This document shows positions 25,665 to 34,498 of a DNA stretch of 64,000 nucleotides, piece by piece. The notes under the pieces are model-generated. The model worked only from the letters and a program-made list of their open reading frames with translations. It was not told the origin of the DNA and made no database searches. Source of the stretch: Enterobacter kobei (GTDB lineage: Bacteria; Pseudomonadota; Gammaproteobacteria; Enterobacterales; Enterobacteriaceae); contig NZ_CP017181.1 in NCBI RefSeq assembly GCF_001729765.1, positions 2,480,001-2,544,000 on the forward strand. The letters are read 5' to 3'. The first letter of the stretch is position 1, and the number at the start of each line of letters is the position of its first letter. The position numbers and the translations under genes were made by a program.

Positions 25665-28600
25665 ATGCAAACTATTGACGGTAATGGTGCAGTTGCCTCA
25701 GTCGCGTTTCGCACCAGCGAAGTTATCGCCATCTACCCGATTACGCCAAGCTCGACCATGGCGGAACAGGCGGATGCCTGGGCGGGAAACGGGGTAAAAA
25801 ACGTCTGGGGTGATGTCCCGAGAGTGGTTGAAATGCAGTCTGAAGCGGGAGCGATCGCTACGGTTCATGGTGCGCTGCAGACAGGCGCGCTCTCCACGTC
25901 GTTTACCTCCTCACAGGGATTGTTGTTGATGATCCCGACGCTGTACAAACTCGCCGGCCAGCTGACCCCCTTCGTCCTGCACGTCGCCGCACGTACCGTT
26001 GCGACCCATGCGCTCTCCATCTTTGGCGATCACTCCGACGTGATGGCCGTGCGTCAGACAGGCTGCGCCATGCTCTGCGCCAGCAGCGTTCAGGAAGCAC
26101 AAGATTTTGCGTTGATTTCGCATATCGCCACGCTTAAAAGCCGCGTGCCGTTTATCCACTTCTTTGATGGTTTCCGCACGTCTCACGAAATCAACAAAAT
26201 CGTCCCGCTGGCGGACGATACTATCCTGAATCTTTTGCCGCAGGCGGAAATCGACGCGCATCGCGCCCGTGCCCTTAACCCGGAACACCCGGTAATTCGC
26301 GGGACATCAGCCAATCCGGACACCTATTTCCAGTCCCGTGAAGCCACGAATCCGTGGTACAACGCGGTTTATGACCACGTCGAGCAGGCAATGAATGATT
26401 TTGCCGCCGCGACCGGGCGCGCGTACAAGCCGTTCGAATACTACGGCCATCCGCAGGCTGAACGCGTGATTGTGCTAATGGGTTCCGCCATCGGCACCTG
26501 TGAAGAGGTGGTTGACGAGCTGCTGACCCGTGGAGAAAAGGTCGGCGTACTTAAAGTGCGTCTGTATCGCCCGTTCTCGGCCAAACATCTGCTCTCTGCC
26601 CTGCCGGAAAGCGCGCGTACGGTGGCGGTGCTCGACCGAACCAAAGAGCCTGGGGCGCACGCTGAACCGCTTTACCTGGACGTCATGACCGCCCTGGCAG
26701 AAGCCTTTAACCAGGGCGAGCGTGAAACACTTCCGAGGGTGATCGGCGGTCGCTATGGCTTATCCTCCAAAGAGTTCGGGCCGGATTGCGTGCTGGCGGT
26801 ATTTAATGAACTGCGGGAAGCAAAACCCAAACCGCGCTTCACGGTGGGTATCTATGATGATGTCACGAACCTGTCCCTGCCGTTGCCGGAAAATACTCTG
26901 CCTTCAACCGCCAAACTTGAAGCACTGTTTTACGGCCTGGGCAGCGATGGCAGCGTCTCGGCGACCAAAAATAACATCAAGATCATCGGTAACTCGACCC
27001 CGTGGTACGCACAAGGCTACTTCGTTTACGACTCCAAAAAAGCGGGTGGCCTGACCGTTTCCCACCTGCGCGTCAGCGAGCACCCTATCCGCTCGGCCTA
27101 CCTGATTTCTCAGGCCGACTTTGTTGGCTGCCACCAGCTGCAGTTTATCGACAAATACCAGATGGCGGAGCGCCTGAAGCCAGGCGGTATTTTCCTCCTC
27201 AATACGCCGTATAGCGCGGATGAGGTCTGGGCGCGTCTGCCGCAGGAAGTGCAGACGGTCCTGAACCAGAAAAAAGCCCGATTCTATGTGGTCAACGCGG
27301 CAAAAATTGCCCGCGAATGTGGCCTGGCTGCACGTATCAATACCGTGATGCAGATGGCCTTCTTCCATCTGACCCAAATCCTGCCGGGCGACAGCGCACT
27401 GGCAGAGTTGCAGGGGGCTGTCGCCAAAAGCTACAGCAGCAAGGGACAGGAGCTGGTAGAGCGTAACTGGCAGGCGCTGGCGCTGGCGCGCGAGTCGCTG
27501 TCCGAGGTGCCGCTGCAGCCGGTGAATGACGCCAGTCCGAACCGTCCTCCGGTGGTCTCTGATGCGGCGCCTGATTTCGTTAAGACCGTAACGGCAGCCA
27601 TGCTGGCCGGGCTGGGTGACGCCCTGCCCGTCTCCGCGCTGCCGCCGGATGGAACCTGGCCGATGGGCACCACGCGCTGGGAAAAGCGCAATATCGCCGA
27701 AGAAATCCCGATCTGGAAGGAAGAGCTGTGCACTCAGTGCAACCACTGCGTCGCGGCCTGCCCGCACTCGGCCATTCGTGCCAAGGTCGTGTCACCGGAA
27801 GCGATGGAAGACGCACCGGCCAGCCTGCACTCGCTGGATGTAAAATCCCGCGATATGCGCGGACAGAAATACGTTCTCCAGGTCGCGCCGGAAGCTTGCA
27901 CCGGCTGTAACCTCTGCGTTGAGGTCTGCCCGGCGAAAGACAGGCAGAACCCGGACATTAAAGCAATCAACATGATGTCGCGCCTGGAGCACGTTGAAGA
28001 AGAGAAAGAGAACTATGACTTCTTCCTGAATCTGCCGGAAATCGATCGCAGCAAACTGGAACGGATTGATATTCGGACTTCGCAGCTCATCACGCCGCTG
28101 TTCGAATACTCTGGTGCCTGTTCCGGCTGCGGTGAAACGCCGTATATCAAGCTGCTTACTCAGTTGTACGGCGACCGGATGTTGATTGCTAACGCCACCG
28201 GCTGCTCGTCCATCTACGGCGGTAATTTGCCCTCTACGCCTTATACCACCGATGAAAAGGGTCGCGGTCCGGCCTGGGCAAACTCACTATTTGAGGATAA
28301 CGCCGAGTTTGGCCTGGGCTTCCGCCTCACCGTTGATCAACACCGCGCGCGAGTCATGCGCTTGCTGGAGCAGTTCGCCGGGCAAATTCCTGCCGAACTG
28401 AATGCCGCGCTTCACGCCGAAGCGACACCCGACGTGCGTCGCGAGCAGGTGGCAGCGTTGCGTCACGCCCTTCAGGGGGTCGCGGGTGCAGAGCAGTTGC
28501 TGACCGACGCTGACGCGCTGGTCGAAAAATCCATCTGGTTGATTGGCGGCGACGGCTGGGCTTACGACATCGGCTTTGGCGGGCTGGATCACGTCCTGAG

Positions 28601-29189
28601 CCTCACCGAGAACGTCAACATCCTGGTGCTGGATACGCAGTGTTATTCCAATACGGGTGGGCAGGCGTCGAAAGCCACACCGCTGGGCGCCGTCACGAAA
28701 TTTGGTGAACACGGTAAGCGCAAAGCACGCAAGGATCTCGGCGTGAGTATGATGATGTACGGCCACGTTTACGTCGCGCAAATCTCGCTCGGCGCGCAGC
28801 TTAACCAGACGGTGAAAGCGATTCAGGAAGCAGAAGCCTATCCCGGCCCATCGCTGATCATTGCCTACAGCCCGTGCGAAGAGCATGGCTACGATCTGGC
28901 GCTCAGCCACGATCAGATGCGTCAACTGACGGCGACCGGCTTCTGGCCGCTGTACCGGTTCGATCCGCGCCGTTCGGACGAGGGGAAATTACCGCTGGCG
29001 CTGGATTCGCGTCCGCCGTCAGATGCGCTGGCAGAGACGCTGATGCAGGAGCAGCGCTTCCGTCGCCTCAATGCGCAACAGCCTGAGGTGGCGGAACAAC
29101 TCTGGAAAGACGCCGCTGCCGATCTGCAAAAACGGTATGACTTCCTGGCACAGCTGGCCGGGAAAGCCGAAAAATCAGCCAGCGACTAA
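25665..29189 (+). CDS. ydbK: Pyruvate:flavodoxin/ferredoxin oxidoreductase YdbK
   Basis: 1174 residues, the full length of the family. Order: N-terminal pyrimidine-binding domain (IYPITPSSTMAEQADAWA), domains II-III, a ferredoxin-like insert with two 4Fe-4S motifs (CTQCNHCVAACP near 686 and CTGCNLCVEVCP near 745), then the TPP-diphosphate domain (GGDGWAYDIGFGG) and C-terminal tail. It converts pyruvate plus CoA to acetyl-CoA and CO2, passing electrons to flavodoxin or ferredoxin. In E. coli it is SoxS-induced under oxidative stress. An unusual hairpin lies in its leader. Confidence 0.96.
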   Translation: MQTIDGNGAVASVAFRTSEVIAIYPITPSSTMAEQADAWAGNGVKNVWGDVPRVVEMQSEAGAIATVHGALQTGALSTSFTSSQGLLLMIPTLYKLAGQLTPFVLHVAARTVATHALSIFGDHSDVMAVRQTGCAMLCASSVQEAQDFALISHIATLKSRVPFIHFFDGFRTSHEINKIVPLADDTILNLLPQAEIDAHRARALNPEHPVIRGTSANPDTYFQSREATNPWYNAVYDHVEQAMNDFAAATGRAYKPFEYYGHPQAERVIVLMGSAIGTCEEVVDELLTRGEKVGVLKVRLYRPFSAKHLLSALPESARTVAVLDRTKEPGAHAEPLYLDVMTALAEAFNQGERETLPRVIGGRYGLSSKEFGPDCVLAVFNELREAKPKPRFTVGIYDDVTNLSLPLPENTLPSTAKLEALFYGLGSDGSVSATKNNIKIIGNSTPWYAQGYFVYDSKKAGGLTVSHLRVSEHPIRSAYLISQADFVGCHQLQFIDKYQMAERLKPGGIFLLNTPYSADEVWARLPQEVQTVLNQKKARFYVVNAAKIARECGLAARINTVMQMAFFHLTQILPGDSALAELQGAVAKSYSSKGQELVERNWQALALARESLSEVPLQPVNDASPNRPPVVSDAAPDFVKTVTAAMLAGLGDALPVSALPPDGTWPMGTTRWEKRNIAEEIPIWKEELCTQCNHCVAACPHSAIRAKVVSPEAMEDAPASLHSLDVKSRDMRGQKYVLQVAPEACTGCNLCVEVCPAKDRQNPDIKAINMMSRLEHVEEEKENYDFFLNLPEIDRSKLERIDIRTSQLITPLFEYSGACSGCGETPYIKLLTQLYGDRMLIANATGCSSIYGGNLPSTPYTTDEKGRGPAWANSLFEDNAEFGLGFRLTVDQHRARVMRLLEQFAGQIPAELNAALHAEATPDVRREQVAALRHALQGVAGAEQLLTDADALVEKSIWLIGGDGWAYDIGFGGLDHVLSLTENVNILVLDTQCYSNTGGQASKATPLGAVTKFGEHGKRKARKDLGVSMMMYGHVYVAQISLGAQLNQTVKAIQEAEAYPGPSLIIAYSPCEEHGYDLALSHDQMRQLTATGFWPLYRFDPRRSDEGKLPLALDSRPPSDALAETLMQEQRFRRLNAQQPEVAEQLWKDAAADLQKRYDFLAQLAGKAEKSASD

Positions 29190-29195
29190 CGCCAC

Positions 29196-29221
29196 TGCCC
29201 GGCTCGTCCAGGCATTTTTTT
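29196..29221 (+). terminator. Terminator of ydbK
   Basis: Stem TGCC(C)GG / CC(A)GGCA with a five-base loop followed by seven T residues, six bases after the ydbK stop. Confidence 0.7.
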
Positions 29222-29226
29222 GTCAT

Positions 29227-29256
29227 AAAAAAAGCCCGATGCTTTCACATCGGGCT
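29227..29256 (-). terminator. Minus-strand terminator with no gene, possible remnant of micC
   Basis: On the minus strand AGCCCGATG / CATCGGGCT (nine pairs, six-base loop) is followed by seven T residues. It faces ydbK, which already has its own terminator, so it belonged to a converging transcript. In E. coli the sRNA gene micC converges on ydbK at this place and ends in a similar AGCCCG...CGGGCTTTTTTT. The rest of that unit is gone, and IS1 begins ten bases away. Confidence 0.6.
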
Positions 29257-29280
29257 AATCCAGATGGTAATGACTCCAAC

Positions 29281-29784
29281 TTATTGATAGTGTTTTATGT
29301 TCAGATAATGCCCGATGACTTTGTCATGCAGCTCCACCGATTTTGAGAACGACAGCGACTTCCGTCCCAGCCGTGCCAGGTGCTGCCTCAGATTCAGGTT
29401 ATGCCGCTCAATTCGCTGCGTATATCGCTTGCTGATTACGTGCAGCTTTCCCTTCAGGCGGGATTCATACAGCGGCCAGCCATCCGTCATCCATATCACC
29501 ACGTCAAAGGGTGACAGCAGGCTCATAAGACGCCCCAGCGTCGCCATAGTGCGTTCACCGAATACGTGCGCAACAACCGTCTTCCGGAGCCTGTCATACG
29601 CGTAAAACAGCCAGCGCTGGCGCGATTTAGCCCCGACGTATCCCCACTGTTCGTCCATTTCCGCGCAGACGATGACGTCACTGCCCGGCTGTATGCGCGA
29701 GGTTACCGACTGCGGCCTGAGTTTTTTAAATGGCGGAAAATCGTGTTGAGGCCAACGCCCATAATGCGGGCGGTTGCCCGGCAT
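29281..29784 (-). CDS. insB: IS1 transposase catalytic part InsB
   Basis: 167 residues, the standard IS1 InsB with the DDE-type segment ([41 protein letters not shown]). In vivo it is made mainly as the InsAB frameshift fusion, with -1 slippage on A6C; the fusion cuts and joins IS1 ends. It overlaps insA. All residues appear intact, so the element should be active. Confidence 0.96.
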   Translation of the reverse strand: MPGNRPHYGRWPQHDFPPFKKLRPQSVTSRIQPGSDVIVCAEMDEQWGYVGAKSRQRWLFYAYDRLRKTVVAHVFGERTMATLGRLMSLLSPFDVVIWMTDGWPLYESRLKGKLHVISKRYTQRIERHNLNLRQHLARLGRKSLSFSKSVELHDKVIGHYLNIKHYQ

Positions 29785-29978
29785 CCAACGCCATTCATGG
29801 CCATATCAATGATTTTCTGGTGCGTACCGGGTTGAGAAGCGGTGTAAGTGAACTGCAGTTGCCATGTTTTACGGCAGTGAGAGCAGAGATAGCGCTGATG
29901 TCCGGCAGTGCTTTTGCCGTTACGCACCACCCCGTCAGTAGCTGAACAGGAGGGACAGCTGATAGAAACAGAAGCCAC
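29703..29978 (-). CDS. insA: IS1 protein InsA
   Basis: 91 residues with an N-terminal zinc finger (CPSCSATD and CSHCRKTW) and a helix-turn-helix ([24 protein letters not shown]). InsA alone binds the IS1 ends and represses transposition; fused to InsB it forms the transposase. The frame passes over the A6C slip site before ending. Confidence 0.96.
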   Translation of the reverse strand: MASVSISCPSCSATDGVVRNGKSTAGHQRYLCSHCRKTWQLQFTYTASQPGTHQKIIDMAMNGVGCRATARIMGVGLNTIFRHLKNSGRSR

Positions 29979-30011
29979 TGGAGCACCTCAAAAACACCAT
30001 CATACACTAAA

Positions 30012-30413
30012 TCAGTAAGTTGGCAGCATCACCAGGAGTAGCGTGAAATCGGATTTTAGATAGGTCACCAGGCTATTGACGCTGTTCGCATCCACCACGG
30101 AGAAATGGTCTATTCTGTTCTGTCCAACCTGAACACAGCGATATTTTGCGGCCAGCACTTTGCCATTCACATTAAGCTGCTGGTTATTATCATCGCAACG
30201 GCCTTCAGTGATGTACGACACCACCAGATTTGCGGATTTACGCTCAGGCTGGAATATGCTCACCATGACAGGAAAACCGTCCGAGGTCTGCGTCATGTCA
30301 TAGAGAACGGCATTTTTTATATACCAGGTATTATATTCCCGCTCCTGAAACGCTGACCAGCCAGGCGCAGAGAAAAACACCAGTGCTGCCAGTGCAATAG
30401 ATTTTCTATTCAT
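30012..30413 (-). pseudogene. Secreted protein of unknown function, 3' end cut off by IS1
   Basis: The native part runs from ATG 30413 to 30034 (about 126 codons); the last seven codons and stop come from the IS1 end. A signal peptide ends FFSAPGWSA, followed by a mature region (YNTWYIKNAVLYDMTQ, VSYITEGRCDDNNQQLNVNGKVLAAKYRC) with two cysteines that probably pair. The family is not recognised. No continuation exists on the other side of IS1, so the 3' end is lost, not merely interrupted. The truncated product may still be secreted. Confidence 0.65.
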
Positions 30414-30517
30414 GGGATGCTGTCGTCCGTGTTGTTGCACGTATTATTCAGATTGTGCAAAAAACAGCAACCCACCAGGAATTGGCCTACTACTTTTGGC
30501 AGTAGGCCCGTTTCACG

Positions 30518-30955
30518 TTATTCAGATGCGTTCTCACCCGTCGCTGTCAGCCCGACACGCTGACCATATGAGAGCTCTAAGGTATTTCCGTCAGGATCGG
30601 CAAAGAATACGTAATACCCGATGGGATCACCCAGATCCTCCGGTGCTTTACGTAATACCCCTTCCTCAGTGGCCATCGCCGTTTTTCTGTCAATTTCTTC
30701 ACGCGTAGCGCAGGCAATCCCAAGGTGGCCAAAATTCCCCAGCGGCGTATCGGTCACGTTGTCTGCCTGCACCAGAACCAGCGCAAAAGGACGGGTGTGG
30801 TCAGTCAACCATGCCACTTTTCGGGCATCAGGAAGACCGGGTTCACGCGAATGAATAACATCCATCCCGGCGTATCGGCGATAGAACGTGATGCTTTTTT
30901 CCAGGTCCCTGACCATAAACGCAACATGCGTGAAGCCTACATCGATGTCTTTCAT
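30518..30955 (-). CDS. VOC (glyoxalase/bleomycin-resistance) family protein
   Basis: 145 residues with one vicinal-oxygen-chelate repeat pair: FTHVAFMVRDLEKSITFYRRYAGM at the start, FGHLGIACATREEID in the middle and YYVFFADPDGNTLELSYGQ at the end. His, His and Glu residues at family metal positions are present. It resembles lactoylglutathione lyase-like proteins; the substrate cannot be named. AGGAGTAAC lies upstream of the ATG. Confidence 0.82.
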   Translation of the reverse strand: MKDIDVGFTHVAFMVRDLEKSITFYRRYAGMDVIHSREPGLPDARKVAWLTDHTRPFALVLVQADNVTDTPLGNFGHLGIACATREEIDRKTAMATEEGVLRKAPEDLGDPIGYYVFFADPDGNTLELSYGQRVGLTATGENASE

Positions 30956-31049
30956 TTTAAGTTGTTACTCCTGTATCAACATGTCGAAGACATCTTAAAA
31001 GCTCAAGTTAACTTGAGGTCAACGGGAATGTGTGCGGTCCTGACAACGC

Positions 31050-31394
31050 TCAATAAGGGGTAAAAGGAGAGAAATAAAACAGCGCCATCATGGCTGAGAG
31101 ACTCACCACAACACTGATCCAAAACCAGGTTTTGAACGGCTGCTTTTGCGTTTTATGGCGAAAGAGTTGTTGACCCAAAATCGCGCCAGGCCACCCTCCC
31201 ACAACACCGTACAGGAGTAACGTAGTTTCCGGCACCCTGCGCATCCCTTTCCGTGCTGCCGTTTTATCGGCGCCATAAATGGCCATTGTCAGCACATTGA
31301 TCAGCAGGAACCACACGGCAAAGGAAGACGAGGAGAAAAAGCTGCCGATCGCAGCGACAAGCAGGAGCAAAAAACAAAAACGATTGAGCGTCAT
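31050..31394 (-). CDS. DUF1294 membrane protein
   Basis: 114 residues with three or four membrane helices and the DUF1294 core (YGADKTAARKGMRRVPETTLLLYGVVGGWPGAILGQQLFRHKTQKQPF). Function unknown; in other proteins this domain is fused to cold-shock domains. Start ATG 31394 is taken, with a GTG four codons upstream as alternative. Confidence 0.8.
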   Translation of the reverse strand: MTLNRFCFLLLLVAAIGSFFSSSSFAVWFLLINVLTMAIYGADKTAARKGMRRVPETTLLLYGVVGGWPGAILGQQLFRHKTQKQPFKTWFWISVVVSLSAMMALFYFSPFTPY

Positions 31395-31661
31395 AGGAAC
31401 AGTCACTGGATTGGCGGGCGGATCTGGAAAGCCATTATACGCTATCTTAAGATAGTGTCAGGTTAAGGTGATTATTCCGTAAAACATGCTGGCATTCGTC
31501 GCAGCAATCCGTACCATACACGGCACACTTTCGCAGGCTGGTTTTCACTGCAGGCGCGAACCCGTCTTTTATTACCCGTCGGATGGGCACACAAATGCGC
31601 AGAGGGTGTTTGAAAGCATGCTATCCCGCTGGTGCCCATTTGAGGTTTGAGTTAAGAATAA

Positions 31662-32597
31662 ATGCAAGCTAATCAAGAAATTAACAAGAAAGAGCAATAC
31701 AACCTGAACAAACTGCAAAAGCGTCTGCGCCGTAACGTGGGCGAAGCCATTGCAGACTTCAACATGATTGAAGAAGGCGACCGCATCATGGTTTGCCTGT
31801 CAGGCGGTAAAGACAGCTACACCATGCTGGAGATCCTGCGCAATCTTCAGCAAAGCGCGCCGGTTAATTTTTCGCTGGTAGCGGTCAACCTTGACCAGAA
31901 ACAGCCGGGTTTTCCGGAACACATCCTGCCGGAATACCTTGAAAACCTGGGCGTTGAGTACAAGATCGTCGAAGAAAATACCTACGGCATAGTGAAAGAG
32001 AAGATCCCGGAAGGGAAAACGACCTGCTCGCTTTGCTCCCGTCTGCGCCGTGGCATTCTCTATCGTACCGCGACGGAACTGGGTGCGACCAAAATTGCGC
32101 TGGGCCATCACCGCGATGATATCCTGCAGACGCTGTTCCTGAATATGTTCTACGGTGGCAAGATGAAAGGCATGCCGCCTAAACTGATGAGCGATGACGG
32201 CAAGCACATTGTGATCCGCCCTCTTGCCTACTGCCGCGAAAAAGACATTGAGCGTTTTTCACAGGCGAAAGGGTTCCCGATCATTCCATGTAACCTGTGC
32301 GGCTCTCAGCCAAACCTGCAGCGTCAGGTGATTGGCGACATGCTGCGCGACTGGGACAAACGTTACCCGGGTCGCATCGAAACCATGTTCAGCGCGATGC
32401 AAAACGTAGTCCCTTCACACCTCGCTGACGTTGAGCTCTTCGACTTCAAAGGCATCAACCATGATTCAGAGGTGGTGAATGGCGGTGACCTGGCATTTGA
32501 CCGGGAAGAGATCCCCATGCAGCCTGCGGGCTGGCAGCCGGAAGACGATGATAACCAACTGGACGAACTGCGTCTGAACGTGCTGGAAGTGAAGTAA
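31662..32597 (+). CDS. ttcA: tRNA 2-thiocytidine(32) synthetase TtcA
   Basis: 311 residues. The PP-loop SGGKDS (47-52) binds ATP, and the cysteine pairs CSLC and CNLC hold the iron-sulfur cluster needed to thiolate C32 of certain tRNAs. Length and sequence match E. coli TtcA. It is convergent with dbpA, from which a strong hairpin separates it. Confidence 0.96.
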   Translation: MQANQEINKKEQYNLNKLQKRLRRNVGEAIADFNMIEEGDRIMVCLSGGKDSYTMLEILRNLQQSAPVNFSLVAVNLDQKQPGFPEHILPEYLENLGVEYKIVEENTYGIVKEKIPEGKTTCSLCSRLRRGILYRTATELGATKIALGHHRDDILQTLFLNMFYGGKMKGMPPKLMSDDGKHIVIRPLAYCREKDIERFSQAKGFPIIPCNLCGSQPNLQRQVIGDMLRDWDKRYPGRIETMFSAMQNVVPSHLADVELFDFKGINHDSEVVNGGDLAFDREEIPMQPAGWQPEDDDNQLDELRLNVLEVK

Positions 32598-32603
32598 TCG
32601 GTT

Positions 32604-32632
32604 AGCGTCTCAGAAAGAACTTCTGAGACGCT
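32604..32632. terminator. Bidirectional terminator between ttcA and dbpA
   Basis: Perfect 12-bp stem AGCGTCTCAGAA / TTCTGAGACGCT with a five-base loop, seven bases after ttcA and seven before the dbpA stop. The T-tracts are short. Confidence 0.75.
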
Positions 32633-32639
32633 TTATGCC

Positions 32640-34013
32640 TTATTTCAGTAGACGTACGCGGCAGGTTTTACCTTTAATCTTGCCATTTTGCAGCTGCTTC
32701 CATGCCTTATGGGCAACTGCCTGACGCACGGCCACATAAACATGCGCCGGATGAACCGCAATCTTACCGATATCCGCCCCTTCCAGACCGATATCGCCGG
32801 TTAATGCCCCTAACACATCACCCGGACGCATCTTGGCTTTTTTGCCGCCATCAATACACAGCGTCGCCATTTCGGCCTCCAGCGGCACGAGTTTAACGCT
32901 GCCCGGTGCATTCACCCAGTTCAGCGTGATCTGCAGCATTTCAGCGAGAATATTGGCGCGCTGCGCCTCTTCCGGCGCACAGAAGCTGATGGCAAGACCG
33001 CTGTTTCCTGCACGTGCGGTACGGCCAATACGGTGGACGTGGACTTCGGGATCCCATGCCAGCTCAAAGTTCACTACCAGCTCAAGGGATTTGATATCCA
33101 GACCGCGCGCCGCCACGTCGGTCGCCACCAGAACACGGGCGCTACCGTTGGCGAAACGCACCAGGGTCTGATCGCGATCGCGCTGTTCCAGATCGCCATG
33201 CAAAGATAAGGCGCTCTGCCCCGCCGCATTCAGCGCATCACACACCGCCTGACAGTCTTTTTTAGTATTACAAAACACCACGCACGACGCAGGCTGATGC
33301 TGGCTCAGCAATTTCTGCAGGAGCGGGATTTTTCCCTGCTGTGAGGTTTCAAAGAACTGCTGTTCGATGGCCGGGAGCGCGTCGACGCTGTCTATCTCGA
33401 TAGTGAGCGGATTTTTCTGCACGCGACCGCTGATTGCGGCGATGGCTTCAGGCCAGGTCGCAGAGAATAGCAACGTCTGGCGATCGTCCGGCGCGAAGCG
33501 GATCACTTCATCAATGGCATCACTGAAGCCCATATCCAGCATTCTGTCCGCCTCATCCATCACCAGCGTGCTTAATGCATCCAGCGAAACGGTGCCTTTT
33601 TGCAGGTGATCAAGCAGGCGGCCAGGCGTCGCGACAATAATGTGTGGCGCATGCTGGAGCGAATCACGCTGTGCGCCGAACGGCTGTCCACCACAGAGCG
33701 TCAGGATCTTGGTATTGGGCATAAAGCGCGCCAGGCGACGCAGTTCACCCGCGACCTGGTCTGCCAGCTCGCGGGTCGGGCACAATATCAGCGACTGAGT
33801 CTGGAACAGCGACGCGTCAATATGCTGCAGCAGACCAAGACCGAATGCGGCCGTTTTCCCACTGCCGGTTTTCGCCTGCACGCGTACGTCGCGGCCCTCA
33901 AGGATAGCGGGCAGCGCGGCCGCCTGAACAGGCGTCATCGTGAGATATCCCAACTCGTTGAGGTTGTCGAGTTGGGCGGCAGGCAGAACATTCAGGGTAG
34001 AAAAAGCGGTCAC
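32640..34013 (-). CDS. dbpA: ATP-dependent RNA helicase DbpA
   Basis: 457 residues, GTG start as in E. coli. DEAD-box helicase with Q motif, Walker A AKTGSGKTA, DEAD in VMDEADRML, SAT, and HRIGRTARAG motif VI. The C-terminal RNA-binding domain (residues about 380-457) recognises 23S rRNA hairpin 92 and directs the enzyme to large-subunit assembly. It lies 27 bases downstream of the small proline-rich ORF. Confidence 0.96.
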   Translation of the reverse strand: MTAFSTLNVLPAAQLDNLNELGYLTMTPVQAAALPAILEGRDVRVQAKTGSGKTAAFGLGLLQHIDASLFQTQSLILCPTRELADQVAGELRRLARFMPNTKILTLCGGQPFGAQRDSLQHAPHIIVATPGRLLDHLQKGTVSLDALSTLVMDEADRMLDMGFSDAIDEVIRFAPDDRQTLLFSATWPEAIAAISGRVQKNPLTIEIDSVDALPAIEQQFFETSQQGKIPLLQKLLSQHQPASCVVFCNTKKDCQAVCDALNAAGQSALSLHGDLEQRDRDQTLVRFANGSARVLVATDVAARGLDIKSLELVVNFELAWDPEVHVHRIGRTARAGNSGLAISFCAPEEAQRANILAEMLQITLNWVNAPGSVKLVPLEAEMATLCIDGGKKAKMRPGDVLGALTGDIGLEGADIGKIAVHPAHVYVAVRQAVAHKAWKQLQNGKIKGKTCRVRLLK

Positions 34014-34040
34014 AGTAGTCTCTCGTGGTGATCTTTACGG

Positions 34041-34223
34041 TCAGATGGCGCGTATCCTCGCAGATCTCAGGGTTCGATGCGACAATTTAATCGGTTCTTC
34101 ATCCGGCGGCGGATCGGGCATCGGCTGCGGACGCGGTATGGGATCGGGCATCGGCACGGGATCGGTGGGAACAGGATCGGACTGACGCGATTGTTGCACG
34201 AGCAGAGCGAGTAAAATGCTCAT
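34041..34223 (-). CDS. Small proline-rich protein of unknown function
   Basis: 60 residues beginning with a short hydrophobic stretch (MSILLALLVQQ) and then repeated DPVP/PDPIP/PQPMPDPP units. GGAGG lies four bases before the ATG, which is strong support that it is translated. The DNA carries a 15-bp direct repeat, GGATCGGGCATCGGC, at 34111 and 34141. It lies between fnrS and dbpA on the same strand. The family is not recognised. Confidence 0.55.
   Translation of the reverse strand: MSILLALLVQQSRQSDPVPTDPVPMPDPIPRPQPMPDPPPDEEPIKLSHRTLRSARIRAI
34111..34155. repeat. Direct repeat GGATCGGGCATCGGC
   Basis: Two perfect 15-bp copies at 34111-34125 and 34141-34155, with shorter GGATCGG echoes at about 34159 and 34174. 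They underlie the Pro-Asp-Pro repeat of the small ORF and could expand or shrink by slippage. Confidence 0.7.
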
Positions 34224-34281
34224 CTTTCCCTCCAGGCTTGGTTGTCGTCCCTTTTAGGGTAGACGCTGAGAAACAGGAGGC

Positions 34282-34403
34282 AAAAAAAAGCCGACTATTA
34301 AAGTCGGCGTCGTACGAATCAATTGTGCTATGCAGTAATTCAAAAAAAGGAAGTAAGACAATATGGAGCGCAACGCCCATCGCTTGACGTTGCATTCACC
34401 TGC
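34282..34403 (-). ncRNA. fnrS: Small regulatory RNA FnrS
   Basis: The minus strand from 34403 begins GCAGGTGAATGCAACG, as in E. coli FnrS, and stays similar throughout, including the conserved GCGATGGGCGTTGCGCTCCA region and the 3' terminator GCCGACT / AGTCGGC followed by eight T residues. FnrS is an Hfq-dependent RNA made without oxygen that represses genes for aerobic enzymes such as sodB. Position between zntB and dbpA is the same as in K-12. About 122 bases. Confidence 0.94.
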
Positions 34404-34438
34404 GGGAGTAATATTGCACCTTGCCGGGCTGATGTTTA

Positions 34439-34452
34439 TTGACTTCGCTCAA
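34439..34452 (-). promoter_or_regulatory. FNR-binding site of fnrS
   Basis: Minus strand TTGAGCGAAGTCAA is a near-consensus FNR box (TTGAT-N4-ATCAA). Its centre is about 42 bases upstream of the fnrS start, the class II activator distance. An AATATT -10-like element lies between. Confidence 0.8.
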
Positions 34453-34498
34453 TTAAAAGAGCGTTTTAATCTCTGCAAAAGGGCAAAAAAACGTAAAT

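Larger units (their letters stand above)
29266..30033 (-). mobile_element. IS1 family insertion sequence, complete, 768 bp
   Basis: Exactly 768 bp, bounded by the IS1 terminal inverted repeats (GGTAATGACTCCAACTTATT at 29266 and AAGTTGGCAGCATCACC ending 30033). It encodes insA and insB on the minus strand with the A6C slip site at 29721-29727 (GTTTTTT on the plus strand) for the InsAB fusion. The nine bases on each side differ (AATCCAGAT and AGGAGTAGC), so there is no target duplication. Confidence 0.97.

Noticed and set aside
29266..30033. Composite transposon or resistance cassette bounded by IS1
   Set aside because: Only one IS1 copy is present in the window and no cargo genes lie beside it.
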